This document shows, one piece after another, positions 1 to 5,736 of a stretch of 10,913 nt of DNA. The notes beneath the pieces are model-generated. The model was given only the letters and a program-made list of their open reading frames with translations. It made no database searches and was not told where the DNA came from. This DNA comes from Baffinella frigidus (Eukaryota; Cryptophyceae; Cryptomonadales; Baffinellaceae), in NCBI GenBank assembly GCA_026770585.1, contig MU646450.1, forward strand, positions 183,599-194,511, in the 5' to 3' direction. The translations under genes were made by a program, and so were the position numbers. The first letter of the stretch is position 1; each line of letters starts with the position of its first letter.

Positions 1-67
1 GAGAGGGGAGGGAGGGAGGGAGAGAGAGAGGGGAGGGAGGGAGAGAGAGGGGAGGGAGGGAGAGAGG
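1..67 (+). repeat. GA-rich simple repeat (GAGAGGGAGG units)
   Basis: Purine-only tract of imperfect GAGAGG/GGGAGG units at the left edge, probably continuing outside the window. Similar purine tracts recur at 4221-4268 and 8519-9300. Confidence 0.9.
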
Positions 68-119
68 CTGTTCAAGGTAGGGCCCGCCGTGCGGGGAACT
101 CCTTGGTCGACAGAGGTGG

Positions 120-143
120 GTTGACTGACGCGGGTTAGTCAAC
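120..143 (+). other. Stem-loop acceptor module, copy without an acceptor
   Basis: Inverted repeat GTTGACTGAC / GTTAGTCAAC with a 4-base loop. It is the same module that precedes exons 1 and 4, but here it is followed by TTTGCAAAA instead of TTCGCAG, so the splice acceptor is gone. The stretch 144-326 holds only imperfect repeats of ACGATTTATTTTGGTC type (231-301) and no exon that I can see. Confidence 0.6.
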
Positions 144-326
144 TCGTATTTGCAAAAAAAAAAACTTAACCCTCGGGACCGGGATCAGTTGCTAGGATGG
201 GGTTGGCATGCGCGGCGCAAGCCACAACCCGACGATTTCTTTTGGCAAACGCACGACGTATTTTGGTATTTTGGTCGACTCACGATTTATTTTGGTCAAC
301 CTGCCTTGCGTGGCAACAGTGGGGGG

Positions 327-361
327 GTTGACTGACGCGGTTAGTCAACTCTTGTTCGCAG
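327..361 (+). promoter_or_regulatory. Stem-loop with branch-point-like motif and 3' splice site of exon 1
   Basis: GTTGACTGAC-GCG-GTTAGTCAAC forms a 10-bp stem with one G:U-type mismatch, followed by TCTTGTTCGCAG. The 5' arm contains CTGAC, which fits the eukaryotic branch-point consensus, about 25 nt before the AG. The same module lies before exon 4 at 4290-4324. A splicing role is inference. Confidence 0.55.
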
Positions 362-424
362 GTGGCGGATCCGGTGATCGTGGGCATGAAGGCACACACC
401 CAGTCGCTCCGCGCCCGCAAGCAG
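362..424 (+). CDS. Exon 1 of the unknown gene (21 codons)
   Basis: Opens after TTCGCAG and closes CAG|GTCCAC, phase 0 on both sides. The translation starts VADPVIVGMK and ends SLRARKQ. The first ten codons match the start of exon 4 (VEDPVVEGKF) and resemble the inside of exon 5 (VDDPILAVKD), so this may be an internal protein repeat or an old exon duplication. Its 3' end is copied at 841-874 and, more weakly, at 566-585. It may be an upstream constitutive exon or a duplicate of exon 4 that is no longer used, so it is the least certain of the exons. Confidence 0.5.
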
Positions 425-456
425 GTCCACGCCAGACGCTTGGATGGGGTGTTCCA

Positions 457-494
457 GGCCCGTTCTTGGAGCCATTGGCCCGTTCTTGGAGCCG
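457..494 (+). repeat. Tandem duplication of an 18-20 bp unit
   Basis: GGCCCGTTCTTGGAGCC occurs twice in a row. A second short duplication follows at 504-559, where AAAAAATGACATTTGAAT and AAAAAAATGACTTTTGAAT flank a 12-base spacer. Both are intronic. Confidence 0.8.
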
Positions 495-586
495 GTTTCT
501 GCTAAAAAATGACATTTGAATACCGTCTTCCCTTGTGAAAAAAATGACTTTTGAATGCCTCCCCCTCCAGCCCTGCGTGGCCTTTT

Positions 587-656
587 TGACGTCCCGTTTG
601 CACTGGAGGTCGCCGGATTACGGAGACCGCTGGTGCAAATCAGGGGCCCCGAAAAG
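587..656 (+). repeat. Direct repeat R1, left copy (about 70 bp)
   Basis: Begins TTGACGTCCCGTTTG and runs through CCGGATTA and AATCAGGGGcCCCGAAAAGT. It matches 882-952. Both copies continue into a CCTGCnAAGTGAGkTGGAGG block (768-787 and 973-991). The left copy alone carries the fold-back element at 661-765, so the right copy acts as an empty-site reference. Confidence 0.75.
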
Positions 657-660
657 TGCG

Positions 661-765
661 TATCCCTTAAGTGGCCGGTAGGTTCATACGCCCTACCGTA
701 GGGCCCTAGGACCTGCCTAGGACCTCTTGGCCCTCAGATTTGACCGCCTGGAAACTTAAGGGATA
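661..765. mobile_element. Fold-back MITE-like element A1 (TATCCCTTAAG termini)
   Basis: A 105-bp element with inverted ends TATCCCTTAAGTGGCC / GGAAACTTAAGGGATA. The inner core CTACCGTAGGGCCCTAGGACC is itself largely palindromic. There is no coding capacity, so it would be a non-autonomous element. Copies of the same length and sequence occur at 1459-1563 and, with the core inverted, at 10425-10527. A 3' remnant lies at 2221-2256. Confidence 0.75.
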
Positions 766-791
766 ACCTGCTAAGTGAGTTGGAGGTTTCG

Positions 792-865
792 GACGCAGGG
801 CGACTGGGTGTGCGCCTTAATCCTAAAGGTTTAGGATCAAGGTGCACACCCAGTCGCCCTGCGTC
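792..865. repeat. Near-perfect 74-nt palindrome made from an exon-1-like end
   Basis: Two 36-nt arms meet at a 2-nt centre (TCCTAAA-GG-TTTAGGA). The outer part of the right arm, CACACCCAGTCGCCCTGCG, is a copy of the 3' half of exon 1 (391-412), and the left arm is its reverse complement. Only a few mismatches separate the arms, which implies a young inverted duplication or strong arm-to-arm correction. Confidence 0.85.
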
Positions 866-874
866 GGCAACCAG
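841..874 (+). pseudogene. Copy of the exon 1 3' end with donor
   Basis: GCACACCCAGTCGCCCTGCG...AACCAG|GTTCTT parallels exon 1's GCACACACCCAGTCGCTCCG...AAGCAG|GTCCAC. There is no acceptor, and the sequence doubles as one arm of the palindrome 792-865. It is read as a duplicated exon-intron junction, not a used exon. Confidence 0.6.
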
Positions 875-881
875 GTTCTTT

Positions 882-952
882 TGACGTCCCGTTTGTACCT
901 GAGGTCGCCGGATTATGAAAACCTCCGGTACTAATCAGGGGACCCGAAAAGT
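882..952 (+). repeat. Direct repeat R1, right copy
   Basis: Partner of 587-656 with about 80 percent identity by eye. The stretch after it (GAAAAGTCTTGCAACG...CCTGCAAAG) is uninterrupted where the left copy carries the element at 661-765. Confidence 0.75.
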
Positions 953-992
953 CTTGCAACGTTGATGTAAGCCTGCAAAGTGAGGTGGAGGC

Positions 993-1107
993 GGGCATGA
1001 CCCGCTCGAGGCTAGAAATGTTACTGTTTTAAAATATGAGTTCCTTTACAAGTGGGGCGGTGTGTAGTATTTTTTTTTTGTCGCGTTTGGTCACGTAGCC
1101 CGCAGAT
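993..1107 (+). repeat. Dispersed repeat R2, copy a
   Basis: GCATGACCcGCTCGAGGCTaGAA, an A/T block with TTTTAAAAT, then TTGGTCACGTAGC. A second copy lies at 9771-9868 (GCATGACCaCTCGAGGCTgGAA ... TTGGTCACGTAGC). A more diverged copy is at 7712-7803 (TTTTAAAAGTGGGC ... GGGTCACGTAAC). Confidence 0.55.
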
Positions 1108-1129
1108 ATCCTCGACCCTAATCTCATCT

Positions 1130-1259
1130 CGGAACATACCAGAATCTGTCCACATAAAAAGGCGTAAGATAGCATCATTGAATGCCTAAAATAGCATATA
1201 CACCCTTATCTTCGGCGTCGGAAGCCTAAAAATAGCGGGACAGATTCTGTCCTGTTCCG
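1130..1259. mobile_element. MITE-like element with 22-bp inverted ends
   Basis: Ends CGGAACATACCAGAATCTGTCC and GGACAGATTCTGTCCTGTTCCG are complementary at 19 of 22 positions and enclose 86 A/T-rich bases with no reading frame. The inner tip CAGAATCTGTCC resembles ATTCTGTCCTAATTAAAT at 5399. Downstream, 1264-1458 shows nothing I can assign. Confidence 0.65.
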
Positions 1260-1458
1260 AAATTAAATCCTAGGCTCGGCTGTATGAGAGCGTGGCGGGT
1301 GCCGAGTGCTGGGCGCTACCAGAGCGATTTCTCTTGCAAGAGCGCTGCTCACCGAGACAAAAGTCGAGAGTGGGACGTCTCACAGCAAAAGTGGAACCTC
1401 TGTTAACTTTAGGTCACAGTGGAAAGCCACACGCTGGTGCTCGTGCACAGCATACTGC

Positions 1459-1563
1459 TAGCCCTGAAGTGGGCAGTAGGCTCATACACCCTACCGTAGG
1501 GCCCTAGGACCTGCCTAGGACCTCTTGGCGGTCAAATTTGACCGCATGGCCACTTAAGGGATA
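1459..1563. mobile_element. Fold-back MITE-like element A2 (same family as A1)
   Basis: 105 bp, the same length and orientation as 661-765, with the shared core CTACCGTAGGGCCCTAGGACC. The right end GGCCACTTAAGGGATA is intact. The left end has decayed to TAGCCCTGAAGTGGG. Confidence 0.7.
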
Positions 1564-1613
1564 AGAACACGGGTGCTCCGATATCGGGCGGTGTCTGTTT
1601 CCTCAAATTAGTA

Positions 1614-1663
1614 CCAGAGGGTTGTGACTAAACGCAAGAACCAGAGGGTTGACTAAACGCAAG
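1614..1663 (+). repeat. Tandem duplication, 23-25 bp unit
   Basis: CCAGAGGGTTGTGACTAAAC then GCAAG, repeated as CCAGAGGGTTGACTAAACGC then AAG. The unit contains TTGACTAAACGC, a relative of the stem-loop acceptor module at 327 and 4290. Confidence 0.7.
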
Positions 1664-1726
1664 GGTCAACAGAGGTGGGGCTGTGCTTGACCTGAACCTT
1701 CTTCTCGTCAGACGGGTTGAAGTCTT

Positions 1727-1828
1727 CTTCTTCTTTATTACTCTCGACACAGGTCCTAAATCAGACCCTTAAGCCTAGAGTTGAGTGACACAATAGTCCA
1801 TGAGCCTTAACAAACGGGCCCACCTCGG
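1727..1828 (+). repeat. Dispersed repeat R3, copy a
   Basis: Contains CTTTATTaCTCTCGAcACAG followed by GTCCTAAATCAG, AGTTGAGTGA and GGGCCC. It is matched over about 100 bp at 4051-4153. The pyrimidine run and CACAG|GTCC look like a 3' splice site, but no coding frame follows in either copy. Confidence 0.65.
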
Positions 1829-2162
1829 AACCCTAACCCCCAGACTCTAACCCCAAAACTCTAAACGACACGGGCCCGCCTCGGAGACGTGAGGACGAGT
1901 GAGGACGGGTTGAAGCTGCTCAACTCGTGTCACGTGCATGCCACGCGTTTCAGGTTTCAGGGTTTAGGTTGACCGTGCCCGCGATCTCGCCCGGCAGGCC
2001 GCTTATAAACCTAAACCCTGAACCCGAAGAAAACCGAGACTGTTCGGACACCTCTCTGTACTTCAGTCTTTGGTCCGAACAGTCTTTACTACAGTCTTTA
2101 CGATCGCGAAGAAACCCTAAACCCTGAACCCTAAACCCTCCCCCCTCCCCCCAAAAAAACAG

Positions 2163-2222
2163 GCGCTGCGGATCGCAAAGAAAAACGACGGCTTCCTGGA
2201 CAAGAAAAACGACGGCTACCTG
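2163..2222 (+). pseudogene. Broken 5' copy of exon 3
   Basis: Follows AAAAACAG and reads ALRIAKKNDGFLDKKNDGYL, with an internal duplication of the KNDGYL part, then runs into a TAA inside the element remnant at 2221. A still smaller piece, GATCGCGAAGAAA, lies at 2103-2115 and is fused directly to CCCTAAACCC. Confidence 0.7.
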
Positions 2223-2256
2223 GGTTAAATTTGACCAGCTCGCCACTTAAGGGATA
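2221..2256. mobile_element. 3' remnant of an A-family fold-back element
   Basis: TTAAATTTGACC...CGCCACTTAAGGGATA matches the right end of the copies at 661-765 and 1459-1563. It interrupts the exon 3 copy right after codon Leu of GGC TAC CTG. Confidence 0.6.
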
Positions 2257-2304
2257 GTAAAGACTATAGTAAAGACTGTAGTAAAGACGGTTCGGACCTG
2301 ACAG

Positions 2305-2421
2305 GCGCTGCGGATCGCGAAGAAAGACGACGGCTACCTGGACAAGAACCCGAAAGGGTCCGCGGGGTGGAAGTACGATGAGTACACCAACTTCAACCCC
2401 TCTCTCGAGAGGCCGGAGACG
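2305..2421 (+). CDS. Exon 3 of the unknown gene (39 codons)
   Basis: Acceptor CCTGACAG, donor GAGACG|GTCCGA, phase 0 on both sides. It begins ALRIAKKDDGYLDKNPKG and ends NFNPSLERPET. GC-rich third positions and a stop-free 117-nt frame support coding. I number it exon 3 because the copy at 2163-2222 precedes it; an unseen exon 2 is possible between 424 and 2304, but the frame also joins directly to exon 1. A partial second copy with near-identical protein follows at 2512-2577, so these could be alternative exons. No family is recognised for the Gly/Trp/Tyr-rich GWKYDEYTNFNPSL segment. Confidence 0.7.
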
Positions 2422-2429
2422 GTCCGACC

Positions 2430-2508
2430 CTACACCCTGCACCCTACACCCTACACCCTATACCCTACACCCTACACCCTACACCCTACACCCTACACCC
2501 TACACCCT
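2430..2508 (+). repeat. Telomere-like tract, ACACCCT variant
   Basis: About ten consecutive CCTACAC heptamers begin within 8 bases of the exon 3 donor and end fused to the next exon 3 copy (CCCTAAGGGGTCC). This is a one-base variant of CCCTAAA. Confidence 0.9.
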
Positions 2509-2511
2509 AAG

Positions 2512-2577
2512 GGGTCCGCGGGGTGGAAGTACGACGAGTTTACCAACTTCAACCCCTCCCTCGAGAAGCCGGAGACG
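2512..2577 (+). CDS. Second, 5'-truncated copy of exon 3, possibly alternative
   Basis: Reads GSAGWKYDEF then TNFNPSLEKPET and ends ACG|GTCCAA, the same donor as exon 3. It lacks the first 16 codons; telomere-like repeat joins straight onto it, leaving CCCTAAG|GGG as a possible weak acceptor in phase 0. Two conservative changes (Tyr to Phe, Arg to Lys) and otherwise silent differences hint at past or present protein-level selection. It could equally be a dead duplicate. Confidence 0.4.
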
Positions 2578-2586
2578 GTCCAACTC

Positions 2587-2672
2587 TACACCCTACACCC
2601 TAAACTCTAGACCCTGGACCCTGGACCCTAGACCCGAAACCCGAAACCCGAAACCCGAAACCCGAAACCCTA
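2587..2672 (+). repeat. Degenerate telomere-like tract shifting to CCCGAAA
   Basis: CACCCTA units grade into GACCCTG and then five clean CCCGAAA heptamers (2634-2668). From 2690 to 3220 I see no exon, element or RNA gene, only A/T-richer unique sequence with a small CGGCAA/TTGCCG hairpin at 2754. Confidence 0.8.
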
Positions 2673-3224
2673 CATCTTCCGCATAGGGCTTCTACGCGGT
2701 AGAGCTACATGTCATTTTACGCCCTGCGTCTTTCTATTATTTTCCCTTGAAATCGGCAAAAGTTGCCGGAAATGTCCTCAAATAATTAACTTTGACGGAA
2801 AAGTAACCGCCAGGATTGCTTTCCGGTTGCCTAGATAAAGCAACTACCCCTCCCGCGTAGTTCAACCCCCCTGTCGACACTCTTGTTTCCACCAACCTGA
2901 CGGTCGCACCAAATCGACAAATATTTTGAGCCATTTCTTTGGGACAGAGGGGTCGAATCCGGCCCCTCCGTAGGGGAAATCCGAGACCTTAAAATCGACG
3001 ATTTGGTCCTCCTGTGAGGGTTCGCGCTACGCGGAACGACTGTCTAGAATTCGGGAATTGCGGTCAGTTCACAATTCTTCTTCACAAATTGGCCACTTTG
3101 GGAGAAAACTCGATTTGCTGATCGGGTAAGATGACTTTTGCCACCCGCAAAAATCCGCGGACAAGACGTGTCGGTTGCCATCCAGTGATTCCCCGTAGAG
3201 GTCTCTCTGACGTTCTCATCCGGA

Positions 3225-3347
3225 CGAGTATTCAAGTTGAATACGATCTTGCAACGAAAATTACTACACAGTTGTTTTTACTATTACTTGTATGGACCAA
3301 TTGTGTTGTAATTTTCGTTGCCAGATCGTATTCAACTTGAATACTCG
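3225..3347. mobile_element. Fold-back element B1 (core AACGAAAATTACTACACA)
   Basis: Arms of about 49 bp, complementary at roughly 46 positions, around a 25-nt loop. Outermost arm CGAGTATTCAAGTTGAATAC, inner part GCAACGAAAATTACTACACA. The inner part is shared with the elements at 8283 and 10173, while the middle arm sequence is not. Just outside, CTCATCCGG / ATCCCGCC extends the pairing imperfectly. There is no coding capacity. From 3348 to 3573 nothing further is recognised. Confidence 0.8.
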
Positions 3348-3573
3348 GCGGGATTAAATCACGGGGCACAGTACAGAGCACGATGCGTAGGGCATGCGCG
3401 GCACTGCATGCGGCGCGGCCAGCTGGCTGCATAACAACACCCTGAAATCGACCTTTTCGCCTTGAATTCAAGGTGAAATTCCGGTTAGGTTCTAGGGCAA
3501 TGGATAAGATTCTAGTACAAATCGTTTAGATGGACTGTATCCGTGAAGCCCCCGGTGCCTGCTAAGTGGGCAG

Positions 3574-3610
3574 GTGGAGGATCCGGAAGTCGAGAGGGAA
3601 CTTCTCCAAC
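3574..3610 (+). pseudogene. Broken 5' copy of exon 4
   Basis: Follows GTGGGCAG and begins GTGGAGGATCCGGAAGTCGA, matching exon 4 through the equivalent of CTCCAAC. It then runs into the left arm of the fold-back at 3609. Weaker echoes of the same exon start lie at 782-793, 988-996 and 3929-3950. Confidence 0.6.
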
Positions 3611-3759
3611 CACACAGCGGACTTCAAAGGGATTTTGAACAACCCCTAAGCGATAAGACCTAGGATCCTACGGTAGGAAACCCGTAGGGTCGTAGGGGGG
3701 TTCCTACGGATAAGGTAACGAAAACTCGGCCGAAAATCCCTTCGAAGCCTGCTGTGTGG
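3609..3759. mobile_element. Fold-back element A-like (arms ACCACACAGC...GGGATTTT)
   Basis: Arms at 3609-3636 and 3733-3759 pair over about 27 bp with a few mismatches. The interior carries CCTAGGATCCTACGGTAGG and GGGGTTCCTACGG, related to the CTACCGTAGGGCCCTAGGACC core of the 661 and 5557 elements. The left arm begins where the exon 4 copy ends. Confidence 0.6.
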
Positions 3760-3856
3760 CTTCGACCCTCTGCTTCAAATAGGCCTTACATCTGTTATAT
3801 GCTCCCACTCGTGGTACTATCTACAATCTAAAAGTATCAAACGGCGCCAACGCTCA

Positions 3857-3922
3857 GGGCAAATCTGAGACATTGTTTGGGCACATCTCAGACAGTGTTT
3901 GGGCAAATCTGAGACAGCGTTT
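3857..3922 (+). repeat. Three 22-bp tandem repeats
   Basis: GGGCAaATCTgAGACAttGTTT occurs at 3857, 3879 and 3901 with two or three substitutions between units. No function is seen. Confidence 0.9.
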
Positions 3923-4016
3923 GGCCGGATCAGGGGAGGGACCCGGTGGGCGAGAGGCGTTGTCCAATTTTGACCAGTTTGGGGTTTGACCAGTTGCGCG
4001 CTACGTTCAATAGCGT

Positions 4017-4048
4017 GGGTTAGTCAACCGTGGCGGGTTGACTAACCC
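4017..4048 (+). other. Perfect stem-loop GGGTTAGTCAAC / GTTGACTAACCC
   Basis: Perfect 12-bp arms and an 8-nt loop. It is the same stem sequence as the modules at 327 and 4290 with the arms in swapped order. It is followed by the pyrimidine run and ATACAG of repeat R3 copy b (4051-4153), so it again sits upstream of an acceptor-like site. Confidence 0.65.
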
Positions 4049-4050
4049 TC

Positions 4051-4153
4051 TTCTCTTCTTTATTGCTCTCGATACAGGTCCTAAATCAGGCCCTTTAGGC
4101 TTGAGTTGAGTGATACAAACGTCTAAGAGCCTTCAGAAGCGGGCCCGCGCTGG
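4051..4153 (+). repeat. Dispersed repeat R3, copy b
   Basis: Partner of 1727-1828; shares CTCTCGAtACAGGTCCTAAA, TTGAGTGA and GGGCCC. Downstream lies a G/A-rich run at 4221-4268. Confidence 0.65.
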
Positions 4154-4220
4154 TCAACTCTTGTGCGCAGGGCGGGGGAGTAACAGTGGTGGTCAGGTGT
4201 CGCCGGCAGGCTGGTGAAAG

Positions 4221-4268
4221 GAGAGCGAGAGAGAGAGAGAGGAGGGGAGGGGGGGAGGGGGGGGGGGA
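4221..4268 (+). repeat. GA / poly-G purine tract
   Basis: (GA)n merging into GGAGGGGAGGGGGGAGG and a final G10 run. It is purine-only on the + strand. Confidence 0.85.
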
Positions 4269-4289
4269 CTCCGTCTGCACGGGTATGTG

Positions 4290-4324
4290 GTTGACTAACG
4301 CGTTTAGTCGACTCTTGTTCGCAG
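4290..4324 (+). promoter_or_regulatory. Stem-loop with branch-point-like motif and 3' splice site of exon 4
   Basis: GTTGACTAAC-GCG-TTTAGTCGAC followed by TCTTGTTCGCAG. It contains GACTAAC, a near match to the strongest known branch-point sequence, about 27 nt before the AG. It is almost identical to 327-361. Confidence 0.6.
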
Positions 4325-4389
4325 GTGGAGGACCCGGTGGTCGAGGGGAAGTTCACCAACTCCGACCCCGCCCTGTTCGACAAGCACCG
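4325..4389 (+). CDS. Exon 4 of the unknown gene (21 2/3 codons)
   Basis: Begins VEDPVVEGKFTNSDPALF and ends DKH plus CG. The donor CG|GTACCT is a phase-2 junction, and the first base of exon 5 (G) completes an Arg codon, a strong internal check of the model. The 3' end with its donor is repeated at 4471-4492 and again, more diverged, at 4721-4741, both inside the intron. A broken 5' copy lies at 3574. The first ten residues match exon 1. Confidence 0.7.
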
Positions 4390-4391
4390 GT

Positions 4392-4470
4392 ACCTTAACC
4401 CTAAACCCTAAACCCTGAACCCTAAACCCTAAACCCTAAACCCTAAACCCACGAAGCCCGTCCTGATGTG
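4392..4470 (+). repeat. Telomere-like tract, AAACCCT type
   Basis: CCCTAAA heptamers begin within 8 bases of the exon 4 donor and run for about 60 nt, leading to the next copy of the exon 4 end. Confidence 0.9.
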
Positions 4471-4492
4471 CCCGCCCGATACGACAAGCACC
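4471..4492 (+). pseudogene. Copy of the exon 4 3' end with donor
   Basis: GATACGACAAGCACCG|GTACCT parallels exon 4's TTCGACAAGCACCG|GTACCT and is also followed by CCCTAAA repeats. It has no acceptor of its own. Confidence 0.65.
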
Positions 4493-4501
4493 GGTACCTC
4501 A

Positions 4502-4720
4502 ACCCACCCTAAACCCTAAACCCTACACCCTACACCCTACACCCTAAACCCAACCAAGCCCTCCCACGAAGCCTAAACACTAAACACTAAACACTAAACA
4601 CTAAACACTAAACCATACACACTAAACACTTAACACTAAACACTCAACTCTGAACCCTTGACCCGAAACCCGGAACCCGATACCCGGAACCCGAAACCCG
4701 AAACCCGAAACCCGAATACC
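4502..4720 (+). repeat. Telomere-like blocks with distinct variant heptamers
   Basis: Three successive blocks differ by unit: CCCTAAA/CCCTACA (4505-4550), CACTAAA (4567-4640) and CCCGAAA (4660-4715). Each block is internally uniform, so variants have been homogenised locally by tandem copying. Confidence 0.85.
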
Positions 4721-4741
4721 CGTCCGCTACGACACGCAGCG
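4721..4741 (+). pseudogene. Second, diverged copy of the exon 4 3' end
   Basis: CGCTACGACACGCAGCG|GTCCTG mirrors the ACGACAAGCACCG|GTACC end and is followed by further CCCTAA-type repeats (4752-4830). Confidence 0.5.
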
Positions 4742-4841
4742 GTCCTGAACCAAACCCTAATCCCTACCCCCGAATCCCGACACCCGAAACATAAACCCTA
4801 AACCCCAAACCCGAAAACCCAAACCCTCAACCCGCAACTAG

Positions 4842-4959
4842 GACGCCCGAGGTGGACGATCCAATCCTGGCGGTCAAGGACAAGAGCGGCGCACGATTGG
4901 CCGTGCTACGCTCCCCGCGCGAGCAGTGGACCGCAAAGATGAAGTTTGACGAGAAGCAG
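4842..4959 (+). CDS. Exon 5 of the unknown gene (39 1/3 codons)
   Basis: Acceptor GCAACTAG, donor GAGAAGCAG|GTACCA. The leading G joins CG of exon 4. Translation then starts TPEVDDPILAVKDKSGARL and ends TAKMKFDEKQ. VDDPILAVKD resembles the VxDP segment of exons 1 and 4. Codon-like composition and the exact phase match make this one of the safest exons. The 3' intron (4960-5736) holds A/T-rich sequence with a GCGAAAAT/ATTTTCGC pairing (4974-5045) and two broken exon 6 copies. Confidence 0.75.
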
Positions 4960-5216
4960 GTACCAGAAACAGCGAAAATTTGGCAAACGTCGGACCTTTT
5001 CCGGTGCAAAATCGTCAACTTTCACCGTTGTTGCATTATTTTCGCCGGGAAGTTGTGTGCACACCGTTTTGCCTGGGGGAGAGCGGGGCACGACTGGCGT
5101 TGGCTGCGGTCCCGCAGGTTGAATAGGAGAAATTGGTTAGGGCATAGTAAACTTAATTAGGCGTCCTAATTAAATGAGAACCGCTAATTAGGGAACTGGT
5201 TCAGTTATCTTTCGCA

Positions 5217-5271
5217 ACACGTACTGCGCCCTACACCCGAAACCGTGCTGCGCTCTACACCCTGAACCGTA
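5217..5271 (+). repeat. Tandem duplication, 27-bp unit
   Basis: CGTaCTGCGCcCTACACCCg and CGTgCTGCGCtCTACACCCt, each followed by GAA(A)CCG. A further echo, ACGTGCTGCGCCCACATC, lies at 5373. Confidence 0.65.
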
Positions 5272-5285
5272 ACCCCCCCGCACAG

Positions 5286-5320
5286 TTGAAGGCCCGGCAG
5301 TACGAGGCGACGCCGAGCGA
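5286..5320 (+). pseudogene. Broken exon 6 copy 1
   Basis: Follows CCCGCACAG and reads LKARQYEATPSD before diverging. It shares the intron 3' end (CCTGAACCGTAaCCCCCC) with the true exon 6 at 5737. Confidence 0.7.
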
Positions 5321-5390
5321 TCACGTGACATGTGACTGACCTGTGTGGTCTTGCTACCCACGATCAAGTAACACGTGCTGCGCCCACATC

Positions 5391-5500
5391 AAACCGGATT
5401 CTGTCCTAATTAAATTTACTTCGGGCCCTAATTAATCTTCTTCCAACTCCTATGAACACATAGGGGTCCGTTTTCTTTTAAATCAAACATGTCCCCGGAT
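5391..5500 (+). mobile_element. Element fragment C1 with a segment inverted relative to copy C2
   Basis: 5391-5466 (CCGGATTCTGTCCTAATTAA ... CTCCTATGAACACATAGGG) is the reverse complement of 8702-8778. The next 35 bases, GTCCGTTTTCTTTTAAATCA to CCCCGGAT, match 8783-8817 in the same orientation. Both copies lie just before an acceptor, but of different exons. A short relative, GTCCTAATTAAAT, is at 5164. Confidence 0.7.
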
Positions 5501-5517
5501 TAAGCCCCCCCCCACAG

Positions 5518-5556
5518 TTGGAGGCCCGGCAGCGCGAGTCGACGACGCCCGAAAGC
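5518..5556 (+). pseudogene. Broken exon 6 copy 2
   Basis: Follows CCCCACAG and reads LEARQRESTTPES, then is interrupted by the fold-back at 5557. It is closer to the true exon 6 than copy 1. Confidence 0.75.
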
Positions 5557-5683
5557 AAAACCGGGTAGTTAAGCCTACGGTATTGCCTACGGTAGGCCGT
5601 AGGGGCTTAGGGTGGGTCCTATGAAACATTAGGTCCTAGGGGCCCTACCGTAGGGAATACCGTAGGCCTAACTACCCGGTTTT
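5557..5683. mobile_element. Fold-back element A3 with private arms AAAACCGGGTAGTTA
   Basis: Arms of about 43 bp, the outer 27 complementary at 26 positions. The interior TAGGTCCTAGGGGCCCTACC is the core of elements 661, 1459 and 10425, yet the outer arms are unrelated to theirs. It sits exactly at the break of exon 6 copy 2. Its left arm carries GG|GTAGTTAAG and its right end CGGTTTTCAG, so it could in principle be spliced out. No coding capacity. Confidence 0.85.
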
Positions 5684-5736
5684 CAGGACGTCTATTAATG
5701 TGGTGTGTCGCCCTGAACCGTACCCCCCACACACAG

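Larger units (their letters stand above)
2072..2298. repeat. Inverted repeat (30-bp arms) enclosing broken exon 3 pieces
   Basis: Arms at 2072-2101 (GGTCCGAACAG ... AGTCTTTAC) and 2269-2298 (GTAAAGACT ... GTTCGGACC) are complementary at 29 of 30 positions. They enclose a CCCTAAA tract, exon 3 fragments and the element remnant at 2221-2256. The right arm also carries a 12-bp GTAAAGACTrTA tandem repeat (2257-2288) and ends 6 nt before the exon 3 acceptor. Confidence 0.8.

Noticed and set aside
1292-1507. 71-codon open frame starting MAGAECWALPERF
   Set aside because: It overlaps element A2, has no splice context or duplicated copy and shows no coding signature beyond being open.
2131-2442. Minus-strand open frames over exon 3 and its copies
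   Set aside because: They are shadows of the + strand exons and of stop-poor repeats. Splice phases and protein-like repeat conservation support only the + strand.
2950-2975. GGGGTCGAATCCGG, similar to a tRNA T-arm / B box
   Set aside because: The T stem pairs at only three of five positions, and no acceptor stem or A box is found 50-70 nt upstream.
3857-3922. Three 22-bp repeats as a possible CRISPR-like array
   Set aside because: The units are contiguous with no spacers, and the genome is eukaryotic.
4392-4720. True chromosome end
   Set aside because: The telomere-like tracts are short, degenerate, interrupted by exon pieces and flanked by coding exons on both sides, so they are interstitial.
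4852-5160. Open frame continuing exon 5 past the GTACCA donor
   Set aside because: After 4959 the composition turns A/T-rich and codon-like bias stops, so the donor at 4960 is the better end.
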